In this document: piece after piece, positions 27,514-36,151 of the stretch | Layout of the letters: every line of letters starts with the position of its first letter | Numbering within the stretch: position 1 is the first letter of the stretch | Assembly (NCBI GenBank): GCA_905339215.1 | Contig: CAJPFN010000012.1 | Location: forward strand, 1-64,000 | Direction: 5' to 3' | Origin: Rhizobiaceae bacterium | Lineage (GTDB): Bacteria > Pseudomonadota > Alphaproteobacteria > Rhizobiales > Rhizobiaceae | DNA length: 64,000 bases | Position numbers and translations under genes: made by a program | The notes under the pieces: generated by a model | What the model was told of the DNA's origin: nothing | Seen by the model: only the letters and a program-made list of their open reading frames with translations | The model's database searches: none

Positions 27514-28300
27514 ATGAAAATGAAGTTGACGAGAAGGCATGCACTTACGCTTGCGCTCTCGGCGGCGCTTGCACTTCTATCGAACATGGCTGCCCACGCT
27601 CAGGAACGGTCCAAGCCTAGGTTCATCGTCGTGAACGCGAGCGGCGACGAGGAGGTCTTACTACGCGAAGCCTACTGGAACGACTTCGAACGCGACCACG
27701 GTATCAAGGTGATCGTGGATGCCCCCGAGAACTTCGGGAAAATGCGTGCGATGGTCGAATCCGGGAACGTCACCTGGGCCCTTGCCAACCTCGATCCCAA
27801 TGACGCGCTGCGGGCCTCACGCATGGATCTTCTGGAAGAGATCGATCCTGCGATCGTCGACAGCTGCGATCCTTGAGGGATAATGCCTTCGCGAACTCGA
27901 TCAATTCGGTCGTCTTCGCCTATCACAAGGACGCCTTTCCCGACGGCGGAATAAAGAGCTAGGTCGACTTTTGGGATGTCGAGAAATTCCCCGGCGCGCG
28001 CCATGCGCAACAGCCCCTCCGACAATCTCGAGGCGGCCCTGATGGCCGACGGCGTCGATCCAAAGGATTTCTACCCTCTCGATGTCGACCGCGCGTTCCG
28101 CGAGCTCGACGAGATCTATCCGCATGTCGCCGTCTGGTGGACGACGGCACCCCAGCAGGCGCAACTCCTGCTCCAGAAAGAGGTCGTGGCAACAACGGGC
28201 TGGAGCACGAGGCTTTACAATGCGATCAAGAACGGCGCGCCGATCGCCATGGAATACAATCAGGGTCTGATGCAGTTCGGCGCTGACGCGCATCAGGAAT
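27514..28300 (+). pseudogene. Broken PotD-like ABC substrate-binding protein
   Basis: ATG 27514 with AGGGGG just upstream begins a good signal peptide (KLTRRHALTLALSAALAL) and a protein very like the binding protein at 8226. The reading breaks after DPAIVDSC at 27876, continues in another frame (FAYHKDAFPDGG), meets a TAG at about 27960, and resumes in a third frame with NLEAALMADGVDPKDFYPLD and LDEIYPHVAVWWTT to about 28290. The C-terminal quarter is missing. It is a pseudogene with at least two frameshifts. Confidence 0.88.
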
Positions 28301-28309
28301 GGCTAGGTT

Positions 28310-28668
28310 CCGTCCGCCGGCCCAGCCGGCCCAGACCCCGTGCAACTGGCCTTCCGGTCGATCCTCATCGCGGTGTTTCTGGCCGCCTTCATCGAGCCCA
28401 GCCTGCTGTCGGTCATCGTCATTCTCGCCGTCACGCGATGGGCGGTGGTGGCACGCGTCTCCCGGGCAATCACGGCGCGATTCTGACCAGGAGCTATGTC
28501 GAACCGGCCATGATCTCCGGCGACAGCGCCTGGCGTGTCGTGCGCGACTGCATCCTGCCGAATCTGTGGATCCCTCTGCTGATCCTGATGTCTGCGGAAC
28601 TCAGCCTCATCATCCTGGCCATTCCGATCGCCAGGATGATTGCCGAGAAGCTTGGCATCAAGGGCTGA
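28310..28668 (+). pseudogene. Fragment of a dipeptide-type ABC permease
   Basis: Two pieces in different frames resemble DppC/OppC-type permeases: LAFRSILIAVFLAAF with ILAVTRWAVVARVSRAI (about 28340-28480), and WRVVRDCILPNLWIPLLILM ending in IARMIAEKLGIKG (about 28530-28668). The EAA loop between them is damaged. The peptide-type family differs from the polyamine-type binding protein just upstream, so two unrelated broken genes have been joined here. Confidence 0.6.
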
Positions 28669-28722
28669 GGCCGCCGGCGTCAACAAGAGGTGCATGCCGA
28701 TTCAAGGAAACGGCATTATCGT

Positions 28723-29421
28723 CTAACGCTCAGGGTCTTCCTGCCCGTCTAGATTGAGCGCCGACATCGCCTCGATCACCATCTGGGCCTTTGACTGCAG
28801 GTGCTCACGCAGGAGATTCCCAAGTGTGTTGCCGTGGCGCAGCTCGAACGCGGCCATCATGGCCTCGTGCTGTTCCATCGCCTCGCGCCAGCGGGAGGGC
28901 GATTTCTTTGCGACGAAACGGATAGCGTGCGTGCGCACCAGAAGCTGCTCGTAAAGCGCGCTCAGCGCCTCGTTCGCGGCGATCCGGAAAAACTCCTGAT
29001 GGATTTGCCGGTTGATCTCGATGTACTGGAACGGGTCGCCGTCCCGGTAGTGCCGGGTCATCTGGTCGTGCAGCTTGCGCATGCCCTTGATGTCCGCGTC
29101 GCTGGCATTGGCGCAGGCCAGTTCCCCGGCGAGAGCCTCCAGGGCGCCCATGATCGGGAAGAGGTCGGCGATCTCTTTGTAGGTGATCCTTGAGACCCGG
29201 GCGCCGCGGTTCTGCTCGACTGTGACCAGTCCTTCCGCCGTCAGAACCTTGATCGCCTCGCGGAGCGGCGTCCGTGAGACGTTGAACAGTTTGCAGAGTT
29301 CGGGCTCCATGATCTTGTCGCCGGGCTTCAACTGCCCCTCGACAATCATGCGCCTGATATGCGTTACGATCTCGCCGCTCAGGCTGCGGCGGTTGATCAT
29401 CGGCTCCGAAAGCACGTTCAT
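28723..29421 (-). CDS. GntR-family transcriptional regulator, FCD type
   Basis: 232 residues. The winged helix (about residues 10-78) contains EPELCKLFNVSRTPLREAIKVL and the FCD domain includes LACANASDADI and HQEFFRIAANEAL with metal-binding His. It begins 7 bp after the stop of the aminotransferase gene, with which it is probably co-transcribed. It may control that gene and the divergent GlpD-like operon through the repeat at 30655. Confidence 0.92.
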   Translation of the reverse strand: MNVLSEPMINRRSLSGEIVTHIRRMIVEGQLKPGDKIMEPELCKLFNVSRTPLREAIKVLTAEGLVTVEQNRGARVSRITYKEIADLFPIMGALEALAGELACANASDADIKGMRKLHDQMTRHYRDGDPFQYIEINRQIHQEFFRIAANEALSALYEQLLVRTHAIRFVAKKSPSRWREAMEQHEAMMAAFELRHGNTLGNLLREHLQSKAQMVIEAMSALNLDGQEDPER

Positions 29422-29428
29422 CGGAGGC

Positions 29429-30631
29429 CTACCGCAGGCTTGAGACGGGCGCGGGATTGGACGACAGGAAGTCCATGGCGGCGTCCACCCCGCCCTGCTT
29501 GGACGGGACCTGGTTTATCCTCAGTCCCATCTCAACGGCTGCCAGCGCACCGATACATGTGGTTTCATTGATCTCTCCCAGGTGACCTATCCTAAACACT
29601 TTTCCGGCTAGTTTTCCAAGGCCCGCGCCGAGCGAGACGTCATAAGTCCTAAGGATGGAACGCCTGAGCTCATCCGCGTCGCGGCCGTCCGGAACAAGCA
29701 CCGCCGTCAGGACCGGGGAGTACTCCTCGGGCCGCTGGCACAGGATCTCCAGCCCCCAGGCGTCGACGGCGGCCCGTGTCGCGGCAGCGTAGCGCGCGTG
29801 CCGCGCAAAAACGTTCGCAAAACCTTCCGCCTCGAGCATGCGGATCGATTCCACCAGACCGAAAAGCAGGTTCGTCGACGGTGTGTAAGGAAAGAAGCCG
29901 TCGGCATTGAAGGCCAGCATCTCGGCCCAGGACCAGTAGCTCCGGTTAAGCCCCGACGTCTTCGACACGGCCAGGGCCTTGTCCGAAATGGCGTTGAAGG
30001 AGAGCCCGGGCGGCAGCATGAGCCCCTTCTGCGAGCACCCGATCGAGACATCGACCCCTAAGCCATCGTGATCGTAGGCAATCGAGGCGAGCGACGATAT
30101 GGTGTCGACCATCAGCAAAGCCGGGTGGGCGGCGGCATCCAGTGCTGCGCGAACCGCGCCGACATCCGACGTGCAGCCGGTCGACGTCTCGTTGTGGACG
30201 ACGCAGACGGCTTTGATGGCATGCGCCGTATCCGCGCGAAGGCGGGCCTCAAGCCGGTCCGCTTCGACGCCCCGGCGCCAGTCCGATTCGAGGAATTCCG
30301 GTTCCAGGCCTAGCTTGCGCGCGAGGCTGCACCACAGCGTCGCGAAATGGCCGGTCTCTACCATCAGCACGCGGTCTCCAGCCTGCAGCGTGTTGGCCAG
30401 CGCTGCTTCCCACGCGCCGGTGCCGGAGGCCGGATAGATCACTACGGGACCGGACGACGAAAACACGCGCTTCAACCCCTGCAGCGCGTCGATGGCCAAC
30501 CGCTGAAATTCTGGACCGCGGTGATCGATGGTCGGCCTAGAGATCGCCTGAAGGATGGCATGCGGAACCGGACTTGGGCCGGGAACCTGAAGAGCATGCC
30601 TTCCTATGGGTCGACTGGGCGAATGCAACAT
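29429..30631 (-). CDS. Class V aminotransferase, serine/aspartate-glyoxylate aminotransferase-like
   Basis: 400 residues, clearly related to BhcA in this window: both have TIDHRGPEF/TVDHRSPLF-type N-termini, a Schiff-base lysine in CSQKGLMLPPGLS, FPYTPSTNLL, and a C-terminal GKVFRIGHLGE. It transfers an amino group, probably to glyoxylate or another 2-oxo acid. It is divergent from a GlpD-like gene and paired with a GntR regulator. It could be a second glyoxylate aminotransferase or serve the compound handled by the 30.7-40.3 kb operon. Confidence 0.85.
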   Translation of the reverse strand: MLHSPSRPIGRHALQVPGPSPVPHAILQAISRPTIDHRGPEFQRLAIDALQGLKRVFSSSGPVVIYPASGTGAWEAALANTLQAGDRVLMVETGHFATLWCSLARKLGLEPEFLESDWRRGVEADRLEARLRADTAHAIKAVCVVHNETSTGCTSDVGAVRAALDAAAHPALLMVDTISSLASIAYDHDGLGVDVSIGCSQKGLMLPPGLSFNAISDKALAVSKTSGLNRSYWSWAEMLAFNADGFFPYTPSTNLLFGLVESIRMLEAEGFANVFARHARYAAATRAAVDAWGLEILCQRPEEYSPVLTAVLVPDGRDADELRRSILRTYDVSLGAGLGKLAGKVFRIGHLGEINETTCIGALAAVEMGLRINQVPSKQGGVDAAMDFLSSNPAPVSSLR

Positions 30632-30654
30632 TTTTAATTCATCCGGCTTGATTC

Positions 30655-30669
30655 TGAATTATGCATTCA
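30655..30669. promoter_or_regulatory. Operator-like inverted repeat in divergent promoter
   Basis: TGAAT (30655-30659) and ATTCA (30665-30669) flank TATGC in an AT-rich 83-bp region between the divergent aminotransferase and GlpD-like genes. The short arms make this a weak call, but the location is where the neighbouring GntR regulator would act. Confidence 0.35.
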
Positions 30670-30714
30670 TTATTCGTTTCTGAGTAGCAGCGTCAATGGC
30701 CGACGGGGAACGCA

Positions 30715-32283
30715 GTGGTAGATTCGCTAGAAAGCTTGTCAGGTCGGGCGTTCGACGTCGCCGTCATCGGCGCGGGCATCAACGGAGCAGCTGCCGCGCA
30801 GGAGCTTGCAGCTGCGGGCTATAAGGTGCTTTTGGTCGACAAGCAGGACTACGCGGCAGGCGCGAGCAGCAGATCGAGCCGCATCCTCCATTGCGGGCTG
30901 CGGTATCTCGCACCTGGCACGTCGGCTTGGGAGTTCGTCCGCAATCCGGGAAAGTTCGGTGTCGCAATGCGCATGGCGCGCAACGCTCTCATTGAGCGCG
31001 ACGAGTTCGTCCAGAAATCGCCGGACCGGGCGAAGCCGTCGACCTTCTTCTATCCTGTGTACAAGGGCGGAACCTACGCGCCCTGGCAGATGCGGATCGC
31101 TTTCGCGATCCTGAATGCGCTGGCCCCCAAAGGGATTCCCGTCGGGTCACGCCGCTACGGCCGCAAGTCGGTCGCCGATTATCCGATCCTCGGGCTGCTG
31201 CGCGATGCCGACAAGCTGGCGGACGTGTTCAGTTTCGAGGAATACGTGTTCGACTGGCCTGAGCGTATTTGTGTCGACTGCGCTATGGACGCGCGCCGGA
31301 TGGGCGCTGTGGTGCGCAACTACACCAGCGTCACTGGGCTGCAGTTCGACCATTCCGCTAAGCGTTGGACAATCCAGTTGTCCGATGTCACCGAGGGCGG
31401 CGCAACCGCTGTCACCGCGGGCCACATCATCAATGCGGCTGGCGTGTGGATCGACAAGGTCAACGCGTTCGGTTCCAATTCCGCGCCGCGCAAGATCTTC
31501 GGCACCAAGGGCGCCAACATCGTCGTCCGGCTGCCTGACGGCTGCCAGGGTTACGGCATCGCCGGCCTCAACCAGATTCAGGAGCCGATCTATGCCCGGC
31601 CCTGGGGGAACCTGCACTACATCGGACCGACCGAGACGGTCTTCGAGGGTGACCCGGACGACGTCTATGCCGACGAGGACGACATCGGCTTTCTGCTGAA
31701 GGAGGCGAACTATCTCTTCCCGACCCTCAGGCTGAAGCGCGAGGACGTCATCTATACCTGGGCCGGGGTGCGCCCGCTCACCTATGATCCCGCCTATCCG
31801 AAAGGCAAGCGGTCGATGGAGATACACGATCTAGGTAACGACGGCATGCCAAACACCATCGCGATCACCGCCGGCCCGATCATGACGCATCGCATCGCGG
31901 GCCAGCAGTTGCTCGCCGAGATCGCCAAACAGGTGAAGCCGAGCGGCCAGCCGAAGAAGCTCGACACATCGGGGCGCACATTCACCGCGCGCGGCGAGGC
32001 GCCGATCAGCCCCCTGCTGCCCGCGGTGACGGCCAGCCAGATTCAGGACATCGCAAAGACGGAGCAGTGCTTCTCGCTGATTGACATCATGTTCCGCCGC
32101 GCGCGGTTCGGATGGACCGAGACGATGGGGAGCGACGTGGCGGCCGACGTCGCGTCGATCGTGGCCGACGAACTGGGCTGGAGCGCCGAGCGCGCGCGCA
32201 GCGAGGTCGCCGATTATCTCGACTATCTCGCCACCTATCACCGCTTCCACCCCGCCGGCGTCCGCGAGTCTCAGAATGCGTGA
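30715..32283 (+). CDS. FAD-dependent oxidoreductase, GlpD-like (third copy)
   Basis: 522 residues with an N-terminal FAD motif VIGAGINGAAAAQELAAAGY and the following ASSRSSRILHCGLRYLAPG. The C-terminal domain has IYTWAGVRPLTYDP and DIMFRRARFGWTE. Start GTG 30715 follows GGGGAA; no better in-frame ATG was found. It heads a plus-strand operon with a VOC protein and a third polyamine-type transporter. It is closer to the protein at 3884 (LHCGLRFLAP) than to a housekeeping GlpD. Substrate unknown. Confidence 0.86.
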   Translation: MVDSLESLSGRAFDVAVIGAGINGAAAAQELAAAGYKVLLVDKQDYAAGASSRSSRILHCGLRYLAPGTSAWEFVRNPGKFGVAMRMARNALIERDEFVQKSPDRAKPSTFFYPVYKGGTYAPWQMRIAFAILNALAPKGIPVGSRRYGRKSVADYPILGLLRDADKLADVFSFEEYVFDWPERICVDCAMDARRMGAVVRNYTSVTGLQFDHSAKRWTIQLSDVTEGGATAVTAGHIINAAGVWIDKVNAFGSNSAPRKIFGTKGANIVVRLPDGCQGYGIAGLNQIQEPIYARPWGNLHYIGPTETVFEGDPDDVYADEDDIGFLLKEANYLFPTLRLKREDVIYTWAGVRPLTYDPAYPKGKRSMEIHDLGNDGMPNTIAITAGPIMTHRIAGQQLLAEIAKQVKPSGQPKKLDTSGRTFTARGEAPISPLLPAVTASQIQDIAKTEQCFSLIDIMFRRARFGWTETMGSDVAADVASIVADELGWSAERARSEVADYLDYLATYHRFHPAGVRESQNA

Positions 32284-33106
32284 CATCGACCATGTCATGA
32301 TCAACTCAGAAGCGCGTATCAACGCGGCCACCGCCTTCTACGAGGCGGTCGGCTTCGCGCTGACCAGCCCGTCGCACGAGGCCGGCGACTTCAAGCGTCG
32401 GATCATGTTTCCCTCTAACTACATCACGCTGTTCGGATACCGGCCGGAATTCGGGATTCCGAAGCCGGATCCGCGTGGCCTCGTCGAAGGGCTGACCGGG
32501 CTCGCTCTCCGCAGCCACGGCATCGAGGACGATCACGCGGCGCTGGCAGCGTCGGGGGCCAGCGTCGACAGCCCCGGCTTCAGCCAGCGCGAGATACGCT
32601 TCGACGGCGGCGCTGAAATCGCACGATTCGGCACGATGCGGCTGTCCAGGGGCATTCCGAGCGAAGGCCTGATCTTCCTCTGTCAGCATATGGATGGCGA
32701 CGCCGCGTGGAGGCACGAGACGGTGGCTCATACCAATGGCGTGACCGGGCTGGCAGACGTGGTGCTGCTTGCCGCCTCAGTTCCGAAGTCGGCCCGCCGG
32801 CTCTCACCGATGCTGGGCGACGACCCGGCGCCGGTCGAAGGAGGCATCGGCTGGGCATCCGCGAACGAGCGCGTGCTGGTTCTCGATGCCGAGTCCGCGA
32901 GCGCCTTCTTCCGGATGCCGCTTGCGGCTCGCGACGTGCCGGGCGAGGCACTTTTGGGCATGTCGCTGCGGACGGAGAGACTCGATTTCGTGCGAAGCGC
33001 TATCGAAGCCACAGGCGCGGAAACGAGTGACGACGGTGCCTCCATAGTCGTGCGCGATCCGGCATCCGGCGCGCTTGTGAAATTCGTCCAGAGCAATGGG
33101 CGGTGA
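32276..33106 (+). CDS. VOC (glyoxalase/dioxygenase-fold) family protein
   Basis: 276 residues. The start at ATG 32276 overlaps the end of the GlpD-like gene by 8 bp. The opening MRDIDHVMINSE, followed by AATAFYEAVGFAL, is a classical VOC metal-binding N-terminus (His as first ligand). A second VOC-like half follows (about 150-276). Enzymes of this superfamily include lyases, epimerases and ring-cleaving dioxygenases. The length and a PSNYITLFGY segment suggest the glyoxalase_3-like group, but no reaction can be assigned. Confidence 0.78.
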   Translation: MRDIDHVMINSEARINAATAFYEAVGFALTSPSHEAGDFKRRIMFPSNYITLFGYRPEFGIPKPDPRGLVEGLTGLALRSHGIEDDHAALAASGASVDSPGFSQREIRFDGGAEIARFGTMRLSRGIPSEGLIFLCQHMDGDAAWRHETVAHTNGVTGLADVVLLAASVPKSARRLSPMLGDDPAPVEGGIGWASANERVLVLDAESASAFFRMPLAARDVPGEALLGMSLRTERLDFVRSAIEATGAETSDDGASIVVRDPASGALVKFVQSNGR

Positions 33107-33199
33107 CGATGGGAGCGGCACCTCAATGACCTGCACCCGGCGGTTCAAAGGAAGTCCGGCAGGTGAACGCCAGGTCCGCCTCCCCCAGATCGAAACGGA

Positions 33200-34351
33200 A
33201 TGACGGTCATGCTTGCTGTTCCGCGGACATCCATCGACAGCGGTCCTGACGTGCATGGCGCCGCTAAGCTACGGGTGAAAGCCCTCGAGAAGCACTACGG
33301 TTCTGTGGTCGCGCTGCGTCCGACGAGCCTGAACGTGATGCAGGGCGAGTTCCTGACCCTCCTCGGACCATCGGGCTCCGGCAAGACCACGCTGCTGATG
33401 ATGATCGCCGGGCTGGCCATTCCGGATGGAGGCGAGATCTGGATCGACGGCAAGGATTCGACCTACGCCGCGCCCTATGAACGCGACGTCGGCGTCGTGT
33501 TCCAGAACTATGCTCTGTTCCCGCACCTGACCGTCTACGAGAACGTCGCCTTTCCTCTGCGCATGCGGAAATACGCCGCGGCGGACATCCGCAAGAAGGT
33601 GATGCGGATGCTCGATGTCGTCGGCCTGCCGCACGTCGCCGACCGCCTGCCGCGCGAGCTGTCGGGTGGCCAACAGCAGCGCGTCGCGCTCGCCCGATGT
33701 GCGGTCTACGGCCCCTCCATCATTCTGATGGACGAACCGCTCGGCGCCCTGGACAAAAAACTGCGCGACACAATGCAGTTCGAGATCAAGCGGATGCATC
33801 GCGAGATCGGCTCGACCACGCTCTACGTCACGCACGACCAGGGCGAGGCGATGTCGATGTCGGATCGCATCTGCCTCATGAACAATGGCGGCATCGAGCA
33901 ACTCGGGCGGCCGGAGGATCTGTACTTCAGTCCGCGCTCACGCTTCGCAGCCGATTTCCTCGGCGGCACAAACTTCATACCCTGTCAGATTCTCGGCAGC
34001 GAAGGCGACAGGCTTCGCCTCAAAGGGCCGCTGGACGTGGTTTTCAGTGCCCGGCCGCCGCTTGAAGGCGCGCTGAGCGCGGGCAGCCGTGCCGACATCG
34101 TCGTACGTCCCCAGCACATCCGGATTACCAAAGTCGGAGAGACGCCGACCGGTTCGCTGCCGGCCGAAATCGTCGATCGCGTCGTAACCGGCGCCACCAC
34201 GGAATACCGTGCGCGCCTGGCGGACGGGACCGTCCTCGTCGTGATGGAATTGACCGACAAGACCAATCTCCGTGTCGAGCCCGGCCAAAACGTCATGCTG
34301 GGCTGGCATCTCGACAACGGCACGCTTCTGCCGACGGAGGACAAGCGGTGA
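33200..34351 (+). CDS. ABC transporter ATP-binding protein, PotA-like
   Basis: 383 residues. Walker A GPSGSGKTTLL (near 57), signature LSGGQQQRVALARC (near 155), Walker B IILMDEPLGALDKK, and a C-terminal TOBE-like domain. An N-terminal extension of about 25 residues precedes the usual start of the fold; a later start is possible but ATG 33200 follows a plausible GAAACGGAATG context. It lies 93 bp after the VOC gene and is coupled to the permease gene by a GTGA overlap. Confidence 0.92.
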   Translation: MTVMLAVPRTSIDSGPDVHGAAKLRVKALEKHYGSVVALRPTSLNVMQGEFLTLLGPSGSGKTTLLMMIAGLAIPDGGEIWIDGKDSTYAAPYERDVGVVFQNYALFPHLTVYENVAFPLRMRKYAAADIRKKVMRMLDVVGLPHVADRLPRELSGGQQQRVALARCAVYGPSIILMDEPLGALDKKLRDTMQFEIKRMHREIGSTTLYVTHDQGEAMSMSDRICLMNNGGIEQLGRPEDLYFSPRSRFAADFLGGTNFIPCQILGSEGDRLRLKGPLDVVFSARPPLEGALSAGSRADIVVRPQHIRITKVGETPTGSLPAEIVDRVVTGATTEYRARLADGTVLVVMELTDKTNLRVEPGQNVMLGWHLDNGTLLPTEDKR

Positions 34352-36147
34352 CCATCGCCGTGCCGGTCCGGCGCAACCGGTTGTCCGGTGGGGTGGTGCT
34401 GATCGCCCCCGCCATCGTCTTTCTGGCCATCTTCTTTGCCTACCCGGTCTTGTCCATGCTCTCGATCAGCATTGTGGACAGGGCAGGCAACTTCACCCTG
34501 CAGTTCTACGAGAGCGTTTACGCGTCGAGGGTGATCGGACAGGTGCTGGTCAACACCTTCCAGATCGCCGCCAGCGCCACGCTGCTCACGGTCGTGTGCG
34601 CATACCCCGTGGCGTACTACCTGGCCGCCGGCCCGCAAACGCTGCGCTCGCTGCTGCTGGTGATCGTGCTGGTTCCGTTCTGGACGAGTGTCCTTGTCCG
34701 CGCCTTCGCCTGGATGCTGATCCTGGGTCGAAACGGCGTCGTGAATTCCGGGCTGCAGTGGGCAGGCGTCATCGCGGCGCCGCTCGATCTCCTCTATTCG
34801 TTCTTCAGCACCATGGTCGGCATGGTGCATGCCCTGATGCCGATTGCCATCCTGACGATGGTATCGGCGATGCAGAACATCGACCGCAACCTCGATTCCG
34901 CGGCGTCGACACTCGGCGCACGCAGGGGCAACGTCTTCTGGCGGATCTACTTTCCGCTATCATTCCCGGGCGTCGCCTCGGGGACGATGATCACCTTCAT
35001 CGCGTCGCTAGGTATCTTCGTCCAGCCCGCACTGCTGGGCGGTCCACGCGAGATGATGGTCGGCCAGCTCATCATCGAACAGATCGATCAGATGAACAAT
35101 TGGGGGCTCGCTGCGGCCATCGCTGTGTCGATGCTTCTGGTCTCCGTCGTCGTCATCGTCCTGTTCGAGCGCATTCTGGGAATAGGACGCTTCGACGGCA
35201 TCGGCCAGAGCCGGGCCACTGCGGGAACCGGGCGACGCAGCACGCTTCGCGCAAGCACCGGGCGGGCCATTTCCGCAGGACTCGGCTGGGCGACGGACGT
35301 CCTGCTCGGCGCGGGCCGGTTCCTATTTCGCCGGAAGGCAGCCGACCCCCGCAGCGGACCGGGAACATCCACGAAGATAGCCACCTTCGCGATCGTGTTC
35401 TTCCTGGTCGCACCGGCGCTGTTCCTGATACCCGCCTCGTTCACCGCGACACGCTTTCTGGAATGGCCGCCGCAGGGGTTCTCGCTTCAATGGTACGAGG
35501 CCTACCTGTCGTCGCCGGTCTGGCAACAGGCGACTATCCGCTCGATCGTGATCGGCTTCACCACCGCCTGCATCTCAGTGCTGTTCGGCGTGCCGGCGGC
35601 GTTCGCGCTGACCCGCTTCCAGTTCCGCTTGAAGGGCATGGCGTTGCCCTACATCATGCTGCCCATCATCGCGCCGAACATCATCGTCGCGCTGTCGATG
35701 TTCTACTTCTTCGCCGACATCGGCCTGGTGGGGACGTCGCTCGGCCTGATCATCGGCCACTCGGTGCTCGCTATTCCCTATGTCGTGGTAACCATGCTCG
35801 CCACGCTGCAGAACTACGACCAACGGCTGGACGAAGCCGCCTGGACGCTCGGCGCGCGACGTCTCAGCGCGTTCCGACTGGTTACTCTGCCGCTCATCAA
35901 GGTCGGCTTCATCACCTCGTTCGTGTTCGCCTTCGTGCGCTCGTTCGACGAGCTGACGGTCGCGTTGTTCATCAGCAGCGGCCTGTCGACGACGTTGCCC
36001 AAGCAGATGTGGAGCGAGGCTTACCTGAACGTCGGACCGACGCTGGCCGCGGTATCGACGATCCTGATCATCTTCGTGGCGCTGATCATCGTCGCGATTG
36101 AGGCAATCCGAAACTACGGAATGAGCAGTCTAAAAACAAAGAGGTGA
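34348..36147 (+). CDS. Fused double ABC permease (PotB-PotC-like in one chain)
   Basis: 599 residues made of two permease units. The first (about 15-290) has PFWTSVLVRAFAWMLILGRNG and an EAA loop DSAASTLGARRGNVFWRIYFP. A linker of about 60 hydrophilic residues follows, and the second unit (about 345-590) has an EAA loop DEAAWTLGARRLSAFRLVTLP. Equivalent proteins are usually two genes, as at 5439-7098. Similar fusions occur in iron (FbpB) and thiamine (ThiP) transporters, but the halves here resemble PotB and PotC. Start GTG 34348 overlaps the ATPase stop. Confidence 0.9.
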   Translation: MTIAVPVRRNRLSGGVVLIAPAIVFLAIFFAYPVLSMLSISIVDRAGNFTLQFYESVYASRVIGQVLVNTFQIAASATLLTVVCAYPVAYYLAAGPQTLRSLLLVIVLVPFWTSVLVRAFAWMLILGRNGVVNSGLQWAGVIAAPLDLLYSFFSTMVGMVHALMPIAILTMVSAMQNIDRNLDSAASTLGARRGNVFWRIYFPLSFPGVASGTMITFIASLGIFVQPALLGGPREMMVGQLIIEQIDQMNNWGLAAAIAVSMLLVSVVVIVLFERILGIGRFDGIGQSRATAGTGRRSTLRASTGRAISAGLGWATDVLLGAGRFLFRRKAADPRSGPGTSTKIATFAIVFFLVAPALFLIPASFTATRFLEWPPQGFSLQWYEAYLSSPVWQQATIRSIVIGFTTACISVLFGVPAAFALTRFQFRLKGMALPYIMLPIIAPNIIVALSMFYFFADIGLVGTSLGLIIGHSVLAIPYVVVTMLATLQNYDQRLDEAAWTLGARRLSAFRLVTLPLIKVGFITSFVFAFVRSFDELTVALFISSGLSTTLPKQMWSEAYLNVGPTLAAVSTILIIFVALIIVAIEAIRNYGMSSLKTKR

Positions 36148-36151
36148 ACAC

